Shown piece by piece: positions 1 through 8,187 of a DNA stretch of 26,515 bases. Each line of letters begins with the position of its first letter. Within the stretch, counting starts at the first letter, position 1. Origin of the DNA: RGIG1828 sp045586905 (lineage in GTDB: Bacteria; Bacillota; Clostridia; UMGS1810); the NCBI GenBank assembly GCA_045586905.1, contig JAZNBF010000068.1, forward strand, positions 1-26,515, given 5' to 3'. A program made the position numbers and the translations under genes. The notes beneath the pieces are model-generated. The model was not told the DNA's origin. It was given only the letters and a program-made list of their open reading frames with translations, and did not search any database.

Positions 1-789
1 CTCGACACTTTATGTGCATCACTTTGCTATGCAATGGGAGTAGAGCCACCGAAGGAAAGCCACGAGGCAAACGAGACTTTGAAAATTTACGTGGATGAAA
101 AATTTAAAGGCGAAAAGGCAGACAGAATTTTTATGTATAATCCCGATGCCATAGGCGAATGGATTTATGAAAAATATCCTTACCTTTTCACTCAGGCAAC
201 CGACCGCACAGACATTGAAGTTCCGTTTGAAACGGTGATGCCCTCTGTCACTCCCGTATGCTTCGGCACTATGTATACAGGCGCTCAGCCATGTGTGCAC
301 GGAATACAGAAATATACAAAGCCTGTTATAAAGATTGAAACCATTTTTGATGCACTTATAAAGGCAGGTAAAAAACCCGTCATAGTTGCAGACAGCGAGT
401 GCAGCATAGGTAAAATATTCCTTGAAAGAGGCATGGACTATTTTATTTATGATAACCTCGACGAGGTAAATGCAAAAATGGCAGAACTTATACTTAAAGA
501 CGAATATGATTTTTATGTGGTATACAACGGTAACTACGACAGCACCATGCACAAAAACGGACCCGAAAGCATTGCTTCGCTCTCCGAAATCCGTGCAAAC
601 ACCAGAACCTTTGCATTCTTTTCGGAAATGATAAAGACACTTTGGAAAAATCACAACACTCTCGTTGGCTTTGCAATGGACCATGGCTGCCACGAGATAG
701 ACGGTGGATGCGGTTCACACGGACTTGATATGCCCGAGGATTTAAACATTGTTCATCTTTACAAGGCATATGAAAAAACAGCTGAGTAA
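1..789 (+). CDS. Alkaline-phosphatase-superfamily hydrolase (nucleotide pyrophosphatase/phosphodiesterase-like), 5' end missing
   Basis: The reading frame is open from the first base, so the true start lies upstream; 262 residues are visible. Motifs fit a metal-dependent hydrolase of the AlkP / type I phosphodiesterase superfamily: an early Asp in the YNPDAIGEW segment; an MPSVTPVCFGTMYTG...HGI segment whose Thr/Ser would be the nucleophile; NYDSTMHKNGPES, giving the Asp and His of the second metal site; and MDHGCHE followed by GSHG near the C terminus. No membrane segment is visible, so it is probably cytoplasmic. The opening residues (CYAMGVEPPKE) resemble the proximal part of such proteins, so probably only a few codons are lost (inference). 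The substrate cannot be told. It lies 18 bp ahead of the D-serine dehydratase start and is probably co-transcribed with it. The superfamily call is fairly safe; anything narrower would be a guess. Confidence 0.75.
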   Translation, partial: LDTLCASLCYAMGVEPPKESHEANETLKIYVDEKFKGEKADRIFMYNPDAIGEWIYEKYPYLFTQATDRTDIEVPFETVMPSVTPVCFGTMYTGAQPCVHGIQKYTKPVIKIETIFDALIKAGKKPVIVADSECSIGKIFLERGMDYFIYDNLDEVNAKMAELILKDEYDFYVVYNGNYDSTMHKNGPESIASLSEIRANTRTFAFFSEMIKTLWKNHNTLVGFAMDHGCHEIDGGCGSHGLDMPEDLNIVHLYKAYEKTAE

Positions 790-807
790 CAGTAGGTGAT
801 TTGTGTG

Positions 808-2046
808 ATGAAAGAAATTATAAATGATATGTCTGAGGGAAGAGAAGTTTTTTTCGGCATAAAAAAAGAAAAAGCCGAAGAAATTTTAACCCAAAAAGAC
901 ATTGACGATGCATATGAAAGACTCAAAAGGTTTTCAAAATATGTAAAAGCTGTTTTTCCCGAAACCGAAAAAACAGACGGGATAATTGATTCTCCCATTG
1001 AGCTTCTAGGCGAAACTAAAAAAGAACTCGAAAAAGAAGAAAATATTTTAATTAAAGGCAATTTATATGTAAAGCGTGATGATTCGCTGGCAGTTTGCGG
1101 TTCGCTCAAAGCGCGCGGCGGCATTTATACAGTCTTTAAATATGCTGAAGATATTGCAATAAAGAGCGGAATGCTTCATCTTGACGATGATTATTCGATA
1201 CTTAAAGAAGAAAGATTTAAAAATCTTTTTTCCAGACACAAAATATCTGTTGGTTCAACAGGCAACCTTGGCATGAGTATAGGACTTTCCGGCAAAAAGC
1301 TTGGTTTTGATGTGACGGTATATATGTCGGAAGAAGCAAAAACATGGAAGAAAAATATGCTCAGAAAAGCAGGCGTAAATGTCATAGAATTTGAAGGTGA
1401 TTATACCTCTGCATTAAAGCTTGCCAGAAATGAAGCAAAAAAAGATCCAAACACATATTTTGTCGATGATGAAGACTCAAAAGAACTCTTTTTGGGATAC
1501 AGCGCGGCATATAAAACGCTTATCGGTCAGTTAAAAGACAAAAATATAACCGTCGATGATACTCATCCTCTCATTGTGTATCTGCCCTGCGGTGTCGGCG
1601 GAGGACCGGGTGGTATAACCTTTGGGCTCAAAAAGGTTTTTGGTGACAATGTATATTGCTATTTCGGCGAGCCTACCGAGATGCCCTGCATGACTCTTGC
1701 TATGGCAGAAGGGAAAGGCGATGTCAGTGTGTATGATATAGGTCTTGGAAAAGGCACCATCGCCGATGGTCTTGCCTGCTCAAGCCCGTCGGTACTCGCA
1801 TATGACATTATGAAAACTATGCTCGACGGATGCTTTACGGTTAAAGATGAGCACAGTCTTAAGCTTTCAAAACTTCTCTATAAAACCTCAGGTATTAAGG
1901 CAGAGCCTTCGTCTTGTGTGGCACTTGGCGGTGTCGGAAAAATACCTTATGAAATTCCATTTAAAGAAAATGCCACACATCTTGTATGGCTCACAGGCGG
2001 AAGTCTTGTACCCGATGAAGAATGGGAAAAATTGGGTATAATATAA
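808..2046 (+). CDS. dsdA: D-serine dehydratase (D-serine ammonia-lyase)
   Basis: This PLP enzyme converts D-serine to pyruvate and ammonia in the cytoplasm. The 412-residue product matches E. coli DsdA along its length: CGSLKARGG carries the PLP-binding Lys (about residue 101), SVGSTGNLGMSIGL is the substrate loop, PCGVGGGPGG binds the cofactor phosphate, and conserved blocks such as FVDDEDSKELFLGYS, ADGLACSSPS and EPSS follow in order. I chose the ATG at 808 because an AGGTGA ribosome site sits 8 bp before it. A GTG at 796 would add four residues but overlaps that site. The E. coli protein is about 30 residues longer. Fold-type II relatives such as threonine dehydratase are less likely given the DsdA-specific blocks. 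D-serine detoxification or use as carbon and nitrogen is the usual role; no dsdC-like regulator or dsdX-like transporter is visible nearby. Confidence 0.93.
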   Translation: MKEIINDMSEGREVFFGIKKEKAEEILTQKDIDDAYERLKRFSKYVKAVFPETEKTDGIIDSPIELLGETKKELEKEENILIKGNLYVKRDDSLAVCGSLKARGGIYTVFKYAEDIAIKSGMLHLDDDYSILKEERFKNLFSRHKISVGSTGNLGMSIGLSGKKLGFDVTVYMSEEAKTWKKNMLRKAGVNVIEFEGDYTSALKLARNEAKKDPNTYFVDDEDSKELFLGYSAAYKTLIGQLKDKNITVDDTHPLIVYLPCGVGGGPGGITFGLKKVFGDNVYCYFGEPTEMPCMTLAMAEGKGDVSVYDIGLGKGTIADGLACSSPSVLAYDIMKTMLDGCFTVKDEHSLKLSKLLYKTSGIKAEPSSCVALGGVGKIPYEIPFKENATHLVWLTGGSLVPDEEWEKLGII

Positions 2047-2061
2047 TTTTCTGACAAACAA

Positions 2062-2107
2062 AAAACTCACAAATCAGAAAAAAACTGATTTGTGAGTTTT
2101 ATTTTTT
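2062..2107. terminator. Bidirectional rho-independent terminator between dsdA and gyrA
   Basis: A perfect 16-bp inverted repeat (2062-2077 with 2085-2100) has a 7-nt A-rich loop. It is followed by T-rich sequence on the + strand and preceded by an A run that gives a U-tract on the minus strand. It lies 15 bp after the dsdA stop and 5 bp beyond the gyrA stop, so one hairpin serves both convergent genes. Confidence 0.93.
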
Positions 2108-4616
2108 ATTTTTGTGTTTGTGCTTCAGAGTTCTGAGGAGTTTCTGTTTCTTCCTCTTCTTCTTTTTCGGTGGAGGCAATTGCAACAACTTTTACATCGT
2201 CGGCAATTTTCATCACTCTCACGCCCTGTGTCACTCTGCCGAATTCACTGATTTCATCGGTGCTCATTCTTATGATAACACCATCGGAGGTAATCGACAT
2301 AAGGTCGTCGCCTTCTTTTATGATGACCATACCTGCAAGCGGACCTGTTTTATCGGTGATGTTGTAGCCTGTTACGCCTTTGCCGGCTCTGTTCTGACAC
2401 TTGAATTCTTTTATGTCGGTCTTTTTGCCATAACCGTTTTCAGAAACAGAGAGCACCTTACACTCATCATCACACACACTGCCGCCGATGACATAGTCGC
2501 CATCACGCAGTCTGATGCCTGTAACACCTGTTGCAGCTCTGCCCATGGGGCGCACATCGGATTGAGCAAATTTGATGCACATACCGTTCTTTGTGGCAAG
2601 GATAATGTTGTGATGCTCTTCGGTGAGAGCCACCTTTATGAGCTCGTCTTCTTCTCTTAAGCCTATGGCAATGATACCACCCTTACGGTTTGTGTCATAT
2701 TCTGAAAGTGCAGTCTTTTTAACAAAACCGTTTTTGGTTATCATGGTGAGATATTTATCTTCATCAAAGCTTGAAATCGGGATGGTGGCAGTGATTTTTT
2801 CGCCTTCTTCAAGGGGAAGGATGTTGACCACTGCTGTGCCCTTTGCCTGTCTTGAAGCCTCGGGGATGCGATAGCCTTTTATGCGGCACACTCTGCCCTT
2901 TGATGTGAAGAACATAATGTGGTCATGAGATGAGCAGGTGAAGATGTTTTCAACAAAGTCTTCTTCTCTTGTGGAAAGCCCCGATATGCCTCTGCCGCCT
3001 CTGTGCTGCACCTTGTAGGTGTCGGCAGGGATGCGTTTTATGTAGCCGAAGTGAGTCATGGTGATGACGCACTGTTCTTCTTCGATGAGGTCTTCATCAT
3101 CGATAAAGTCAACTGCTGCCTCAAGTGTGGTGAGTCTTTCGTCACCGTAGCGGTCTCTTATCTCAATGAGCTCGTCTTTGATTTTTTCCATAAGCTTAGC
3201 TTTATCGGAGAGAAGCTCTCTGTAACCTTTACATTTTTCGGAAAGCTCCTGATATTCCTCTTCGATTTTTTCGCCATTGAGCTTCTGGAGCTGGCCAAGG
3301 CGCATATCAAGCACACTCTGTGCCTGAATTTCGCTCATGTTAAAGCGCTCCATAAGTCTTTCTCTGGCATCGTCGTAGGAATTGCGGATGACTTCTATGA
3401 TTTCGTCGATGTTTGCAAGGGCAATTCTGAGACCTTCTAAGATATGCATTCTTGCCTCGGCTTTTTCGAGGTCAAATTTTGTTCTTCTTGTAACGATTTC
3501 TTCCTGGAATTTTATGAACTGCTCGAGAATTTCCTTAAGGCCCATTGTTTTGGGCTTACCGTCTTTGATGGCGAGCATGTTGATGGAGAAGCTGTCCTGA
3601 AGACGGGTGAATTTGAAGAGCTGATTGAGTATTACCTGAGGATTTGCATCTCTTTTTAAGAATATCTCAAGTCTGATGCCCACACGGTCTGACGAGTGGT
3701 CATCGATGTCGGCAAGGCCTTCGATTTTCTTTTCTTTTACCATTTCGGCAATGGACTCAACAAGCATTTTTTTGTTGACCTGATAGGGAAGCTCGGTAAC
3801 AATGATTGAAGATGTACCGTCTTTGTGCTCTTCTATCTCTGCCTTTGCTCTTACTATGATTTTGCCCTTACCTGTGGCATAGGCACTTCGGATTCCGCTT
3901 TTGCCCATGATGGAGCCTTTGGTTGGGAAGTCGGGGCCTTTGATGTATTCCATAAGCTCTTCAACTGTTATCTCGGGATCGTCTATCTGAGCGATGACAC
4001 CGTCGAGCACCTCGGAAAGATTGTGAGGGGGAATATTGGTTGCCATACCAACTGCGATACCTGAGCTACCGTTTATGAGAAGTGTGGGCACTCTTGTGGG
4101 GAGCACGAGAGGCTCTTTTCTTTTTTCGTCGAAGTTTGGAGCAAAGTCTACTGTGTTTTTATCGATGTTTTCAAGAAGTAAATTTGAGAGCTTGCTCATT
4201 CTGGCTTCGGTGTAACGGTAGGCAGCCGGTGGATCACCGTCGACTGAACCGAAGTTACCGTGACCGTCGATGAGGGGATAACGCATCGAGAAGTCCTGAG
4301 CTAAGCGAACCATGGCATCATAGACAGATGCGTCACCGTGGGGATGGTATCTGCCGATAACATTACCAACGGTTGTAGCCGATTTGAAGAAAGGCTTATC
4401 AACTGTCAGATGCTCTTCATACATAGAATAGAGTATTCTTCTGTGAACGGGTTTGAGACCGTCGCGGACATCGGGAAGCGCTCTTGCAACTATAACACTC
4501 ATGGCATAGTCGATGAAAGCTTCTCTCATTCTCTTTTCTATGTCGACATCTACTATTTTTTGTGTATCAAAATATTCTTCAAAATGAGAATCTTCATATT
4601 TTTTATTTTTTGCCAT
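2106..4616 (-). CDS. gyrA: DNA gyrase subunit A
   Basis: GyrA is the breakage-reunion subunit of DNA gyrase (A2B2), which introduces negative supercoils. The 836-residue protein shows the winged-helix/tower core with catalytic Tyr at about residue 135 in AAYRYTEAR, then a six-bladed C-terminal beta-pinwheel. The first blade carries the GyrA box variant QHRGGRG (canonical QRRGGKG), which separates GyrA from ParC; later blades show NRKGG, GRAATG, NRAGKG and GRVTQG. The C terminus is acidic and Glu-rich. The quinolone-determining segment reads HGDASVYD, so the position equivalent to E. coli Ser83 is Ala (residue 96, codon 4329-4331), while the Asp87 equivalent is kept. It lies 26 bp downstream of gyrB on the same strand and ends at the shared terminator. 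The ATG at 4616 has an AGGAATGTAG-type ribosome site in the spacer. Confidence 0.98.
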   Translation of the reverse strand: MAKNKKYEDSHFEEYFDTQKIVDVDIEKRMREAFIDYAMSVIVARALPDVRDGLKPVHRRILYSMYEEHLTVDKPFFKSATTVGNVIGRYHPHGDASVYDAMVRLAQDFSMRYPLIDGHGNFGSVDGDPPAAYRYTEARMSKLSNLLLENIDKNTVDFAPNFDEKRKEPLVLPTRVPTLLINGSSGIAVGMATNIPPHNLSEVLDGVIAQIDDPEITVEELMEYIKGPDFPTKGSIMGKSGIRSAYATGKGKIIVRAKAEIEEHKDGTSSIIVTELPYQVNKKMLVESIAEMVKEKKIEGLADIDDHSSDRVGIRLEIFLKRDANPQVILNQLFKFTRLQDSFSINMLAIKDGKPKTMGLKEILEQFIKFQEEIVTRRTKFDLEKAEARMHILEGLRIALANIDEIIEVIRNSYDDARERLMERFNMSEIQAQSVLDMRLGQLQKLNGEKIEEEYQELSEKCKGYRELLSDKAKLMEKIKDELIEIRDRYGDERLTTLEAAVDFIDDEDLIEEEQCVITMTHFGYIKRIPADTYKVQHRGGRGISGLSTREEDFVENIFTCSSHDHIMFFTSKGRVCRIKGYRIPEASRQAKGTAVVNILPLEEGEKITATIPISSFDEDKYLTMITKNGFVKKTALSEYDTNRKGGIIAIGLREEDELIKVALTEEHHNIILATKNGMCIKFAQSDVRPMGRAATGVTGIRLRDGDYVIGGSVCDDECKVLSVSENGYGKKTDIKEFKCQNRAGKGVTGYNITDKTGPLAGMVIIKEGDDLMSITSDGVIIRMSTDEISEFGRVTQGVRVMKIADDVKVVAIASTEKEEEEETETPQNSEAQTQK

Positions 4617-4642
4617 TTTCTACATTCCTCTCATATGCACAT

Positions 4643-6580
4643 TTATACATCAAGATTGGTTACATACTGGGCATTTTCTTCTATAAACTGTCTTCTCGGC
4701 TCTACCTCATCGCCCATGAGTATGCTGAAAATTTCGTCTGCTTTTTCTGCATCTTCCAGTGTAACCTTGAGAAGGATTCTGTTTTTGGGATCCATGGTTG
4801 TTTCCCAGAGTTCTTCGGGGTTCATTTCACCAAGACCTTTGTAACGGCTGATGTCTACTTTTGCGTTTTCATCACCGTCTTTTAAAAGAGCACTTATTTC
4901 GTCTCTTTCTTCATCACTGAAAGCAACCTCGCTCTTTTTGCCTCTTGTAATTTTATAAAGAGGTGGTTTTGCAAGATATATGTGGCCTGTTTCAACAAGA
5001 GGTTTCATAAATCTGAAGAAAAATGTTAAAAGAAGAGTCTGGATGTGGGCACCGTCGACGTCGGCATCGGCCATGATGATAATTTTGTCATATCTGAGCT
5101 TTTCGATGTTGAATTCATCGGCAATGCCTGTGCCAAGCGCCTGAATAACGGGAGTTAATTTATCGTTGCCATACACCTTGTCGGCTCTTGCTTTTTCAAC
5201 ATTGAGCATTTTACCCCAGAGAGGGAGTATTGCCTGATATTTGGAGTCTCTTCCGTTTTTGGCACTGCCTCCTGCACTGTCACCCTCGACTATGTAGATT
5301 TCAGTCTTTGAAGGATCTTTTACAATGCAGTCGGTGAGCTTGCCGGGAAGTGAGGAGGAGCCAAGGGGTGTTTTTCTTGTGGCTTCTCTTGCTTTTCTGG
5401 CAGCGATTCTTGCTCTTGATGCCATGAGGGCTTTTTCTATGATAGCTTTGCCCACCTTCGGATTTTCCTCGAGCACTGCCGAAAGCTTTTCTTTTACCAT
5501 GTTTTCAACGAGACCTCTTATTTCGGAGTTGCCGAGCTTTGTCTTGGTCTGTCCCTCAAACTGGGGCTCTTCGAGCTTAACGGAGATAACTGCTATGAGA
5601 CCTTCTCTGGCATCTTCGCCGGTGAGTTCTTCGTCATCTTTCATGAGCTTGAATTTTTTGGCATAGTCTACAAGCACCTTGGTGAGAGCCGACTTAAATC
5701 CTGTTTCGTGGCTTCCGCCCTCGGTGGTGGAAATGTTGTTTGCAAAGGATTCGATGGTTTCGTCATAGGCTGTGGACCATGCAAGTGCCACCTCAGCCAT
5801 GGAACCGTTTTTCTCACCACTCACATAGATAACATCTTCGTGGATGAGCTCAAGTGAGCTTCTTCTTTCTTTTTTATCGTTGAAAAGATAAGATACAAAG
5901 TTCTTTATACCACCGTCATAGAGCAGCTGTTCCGATTTTTTTTCTTCACGGTTATCGGTAAAGGTGATTTTTATACCTGCATTTAAATACGCCTGCTCTC
6001 TGAGTCTTTTGAGGAGTGTTTCATATTCATAATAGGTTTCTTCAAAGATATTACCGTCTGCCCACCATGTTACTTCGGTGCCGGTTTCAGCTGTGGTGCC
6101 GATAATTTCTACCTCGCCCTCGGGCACACCTTTTATAAATTTTCTGAAGTGTATGTTTTTACCATCACACACCTTTACCTCAAGCTTGGTGGAAAGAGCG
6201 TTTACAACCGATGCACCCACACCGTGAAGACCGCCAGACACCTTGTAGCCTCCTCCGCCGAATTTACCTCCTGCGTGAAGCACGGTGAAAATAACGTCGA
6301 GGGTGGAGATACCCATTTTTGGATGGATGCCTGTGGGCATACCTCTTCCGTTGTCCTTTACGGTAACGGAACCGTCTGAATTGAGTGTGACATCAATTTT
6401 ATTACAATAGCCTGCAAGTGCCTCGTCGATGGAGTTATCAACAATTTCATACACCAGGTGGTGAAGACCTCTTATGGAAGTGGTACCGATGTACATACCA
6501 GGTCTTTTTCTTACTGCTTCCAATCCTTCGAGAACCTGAATCTGGCTTTCGTCGTAATTTTGTAAATTCTTATCGCTCAT
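4643..6580 (-). CDS. gyrB: DNA gyrase subunit B
   Basis: GyrB is the ATPase subunit of gyrase. The 645-residue length is typical of the Gram-positive form without the large E. coli insertion. Visible blocks are the GHKL ATPase N terminus (VRKRPGMYIG, EIVDNSIDEA, DNGRGMP, GLHGVGASVVNALS), a transducer region, then the Toprim domain with EGDSAGGSA and DADVDGAHI, and the C-terminal YKGLGEMN...LWETTMDP segment. I chose the second in-frame ATG (6580) because AGGA lies 8 bp before it; the ATG at 6589 sits on top of that ribosome site. Two residues stand out: Trp in ILPLWGKMLNVEKAR, where E. coli has Lys447 and Bacillus has Arg, and Gln in DGAHIQTLLLT, where Arg is usual. Both may be normal for its clade. 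ParE is less likely because of the pairing with gyrA in the dnaA cluster. Confidence 0.97.
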   Translation of the reverse strand: MSDKNLQNYDESQIQVLEGLEAVRKRPGMYIGTTSIRGLHHLVYEIVDNSIDEALAGYCNKIDVTLNSDGSVTVKDNGRGMPTGIHPKMGISTLDVIFTVLHAGGKFGGGGYKVSGGLHGVGASVVNALSTKLEVKVCDGKNIHFRKFIKGVPEGEVEIIGTTAETGTEVTWWADGNIFEETYYEYETLLKRLREQAYLNAGIKITFTDNREEKKSEQLLYDGGIKNFVSYLFNDKKERRSSLELIHEDVIYVSGEKNGSMAEVALAWSTAYDETIESFANNISTTEGGSHETGFKSALTKVLVDYAKKFKLMKDDEELTGEDAREGLIAVISVKLEEPQFEGQTKTKLGNSEIRGLVENMVKEKLSAVLEENPKVGKAIIEKALMASRARIAARKAREATRKTPLGSSSLPGKLTDCIVKDPSKTEIYIVEGDSAGGSAKNGRDSKYQAILPLWGKMLNVEKARADKVYGNDKLTPVIQALGTGIADEFNIEKLRYDKIIIMADADVDGAHIQTLLLTFFFRFMKPLVETGHIYLAKPPLYKITRGKKSEVAFSDEERDEISALLKDGDENAKVDISRYKGLGEMNPEELWETTMDPKNRILLKVTLEDAEKADEIFSILMGDEVEPRRQFIEENAQYVTNLDV

Positions 6581-6619
6581 AATATGCATCCTTTCATATT
6601 GAGTATGAAAAAACTTATT

Positions 6620-6883
6620 TTATAAATCAAATTTCATTTCATATCTTTTAAAAAGTGTCTGTGATGAAATGGGAGAAATATATACCCTTTCTTCTCCTCT
6701 TTCGCAAACTATCACAAATGATCTGGGGAGGTCAGGCTCCGATACATTTATAACCTTTCCTTCGTTTGTTATTCTTTTGAAATAGTCCTGAGTTTTTTTT
6801 GAGGTGGAGGTGTTGTCCAGATCAAAAATGCCCACAATGTATTTTTTATTTACAGATATGTCTGCTCCCAAATGCAAATACAT
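6620..6883 (-). CDS. remB: Extracellular matrix/biofilm regulator RemB-like (DUF370, YaaB)
   Basis: This is an 87-residue DUF370 protein beginning MYLHLGADISVNKKYIVGIFDLDN, the typical start of the family found between recF and gyrB in Firmicutes. RemA, the better-studied paralogue, is an oligomeric DNA-binding activator of matrix and osmoprotection genes in Bacillus; RemB has a related but less defined role. The gene starts 8 bp after the recF stop with an AGGTG ribosome site and ends 39 bp before gyrB, so it is an internal member of the replication operon. The family assignment rests on sequence and position. Function in this organism is inferred only by homology. Confidence 0.85.
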   Translation of the reverse strand: MYLHLGADISVNKKYIVGIFDLDNTSTSKKTQDYFKRITNEGKVINVSEPDLPRSFVIVCERGEERVYISPISSQTLFKRYEMKFDL

Positions 6884-6891
6884 TTTTTCAC

Positions 6892-7965
6892 CTACTCTTT
6901 AATGAGTTTTCCGTTTTCTGCTCTGTACACAAAGCAATTGTCTTTATTTGTATTTTCTTTATCGGTGCAGGTGATGATAACCTGTCTGTCTTTTATGTTA
7001 TTTAAGAAAAACTCCCGCCTTTTTTCATCAAGCTCGCTTAATATATCGTCGAGGATGAGAATGGGACTGTCTTTGGTTTTTTCTTCTATTATGGCACATT
7101 CGGAAAGCTTGAGTTTTAAAACGCAGGTCCTTATTTGCCCCTGAGAACCGTATTTTTTAATGTTTATGTCATTCATAAAAATTTCAAAATCGTCTCTGTG
7201 GGGACCAATCTGCGTTATTCCCTTTTCAATGTCTCTTTCTCTTGTATTTATAAGATTTTCCAAAAAATTTACACAGTCACAAAAATCGCCTTTTACACTC
7301 GGCATATAGAAAAGCTTTATTTTTTCAGTAAAAATATCTTTTTCGTCGATTGTGTTTATGGTGTCATTTATTTTTTCTATTGCCCTGTTTCTTTCTTTGC
7401 ATATTTCTACGCCGAGCATTGAGAGTTTTTCATCCCACACATCGAGTGTCAAAAGCATATTTTTATCTCTTGATTTCAGCACATTGTTTCTCTGATGAAG
7501 TACTCTGTAATAGCTTATGAGATTTTTGAAATATGAAGGTTTTATCTGACTTATAAAAAGGTCTAAAAACTGTCTTCTTTCAGACGGACCCATTTTTATG
7601 ATATTTAAAAAATCGGGAGTAAATATCACCATGTTATATTCACCCACAAGTGAAGAAAGTCTGTCTATGGAAAGACCGTTAAGACTTATGCTTTTGGTGT
7701 CTTTCAAAAATATTTTTGCAAAACTTTTTCCTTCTCTTTTCTGAAATTTTGCTTCAAGCTTTGCAAAATCCTTGCCAAATTTTATTGTTTCTTTGTCTTT
7801 TATGTTACGAAACGATTTTCCGCTCTGAAAATAATATACAGCTTCTGCCGCATTTGTCTTTCCCTGACCGTTTTTGCCATAGATAATATTCATGCCGGGC
7901 GAAAATTTTATTGTTTCATTTTCATAATTTCTGAAATTGGTAAGTTTTATCTCTGTAATATACAT
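6892..7965 (-). CDS. recF: DNA replication and repair protein RecF
   Basis: RecF is an SMC-like ATPase that with RecO and RecR loads RecA on single-stranded gaps. The 357-residue protein begins MYITEIKLTNFRNYEN and has Walker A GKNGQGKTN at about residues 30-38. The RecF-typical blocks IDRLSSLVGEYNMVIFTPDFLNIIKMGPSERRQFLD follow, and near the C terminus come GSQGQ, the signature-type region, and a Walker B/D-loop segment PILILDDILSELDEKRREF. Its start codon overlaps the stop of the upstream S4-domain gene by one base (TGATG), which indicates translational coupling, and remB follows after 8 bp. Length and gene order are normal for Firmicutes. Confidence 0.97.
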   Translation of the reverse strand: MYITEIKLTNFRNYENETIKFSPGMNIIYGKNGQGKTNAAEAVYYFQSGKSFRNIKDKETIKFGKDFAKLEAKFQKREGKSFAKIFLKDTKSISLNGLSIDRLSSLVGEYNMVIFTPDFLNIIKMGPSERRQFLDLFISQIKPSYFKNLISYYRVLHQRNNVLKSRDKNMLLTLDVWDEKLSMLGVEICKERNRAIEKINDTINTIDEKDIFTEKIKLFYMPSVKGDFCDCVNFLENLINTRERDIEKGITQIGPHRDDFEIFMNDINIKKYGSQGQIRTCVLKLKLSECAIIEEKTKDSPILILDDILSELDEKRREFFLNNIKDRQVIITCTDKENTNKDNCFVYRAENGKLIKE

Positions 7966-8183
7966 CAGACTACCTTCAGTTCACAATCTTCATCTTCAAA
8001 ACATATTTTTACTCTGTCGCCTGCATAGAGCTTTCTGCCGCGTCTTTCTTCTTTTTCACCGTTTACAAAAACTATGCCGCAAAGTATCATGTCTTTTGCT
8101 TCGGCTCCGTTTATGGAAATGCCTGAAAATTTTAAAAACTGGTCAAGCTTTATAAATTCGGTTGAAATTTTTATTTCTGTCAT
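7965..8183 (-). CDS. yaaA: Small S4-domain RNA-binding protein (YaaA type)
   Basis: This is a 72-residue protein made almost entirely of one S4 domain: IKLDQFLKFSGISINGAEAKDMILCGIVFVNGEKEERRGRKLYAGDRVKI. The family sits between dnaN and recF across Firmicutes and is thought to bind RNA, with a proposed connection to ribosome assembly; no catalytic domain is present. A GAGGA ribosome site lies inside the final codons of dnaN, only 4 bp separate the two genes, and its stop overlaps the recF start. It is therefore tightly embedded in the replication operon. The assignment is firm for the domain and position, and weak for the biological role. Confidence 0.9.
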   Translation of the reverse strand: MTEIKISTEFIKLDQFLKFSGISINGAEAKDMILCGIVFVNGEKEERRGRKLYAGDRVKICFEDEDCELKVV

Positions 8184-8187
8184 GTTT

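Noticed and set aside
2112..2660. Long frames antisense to gyrA, gyrB, recF, topA and others.
   Set aside because: They are shadows of strongly conserved genes in the opposite strand, with no ribosome sites or recognisable domains.
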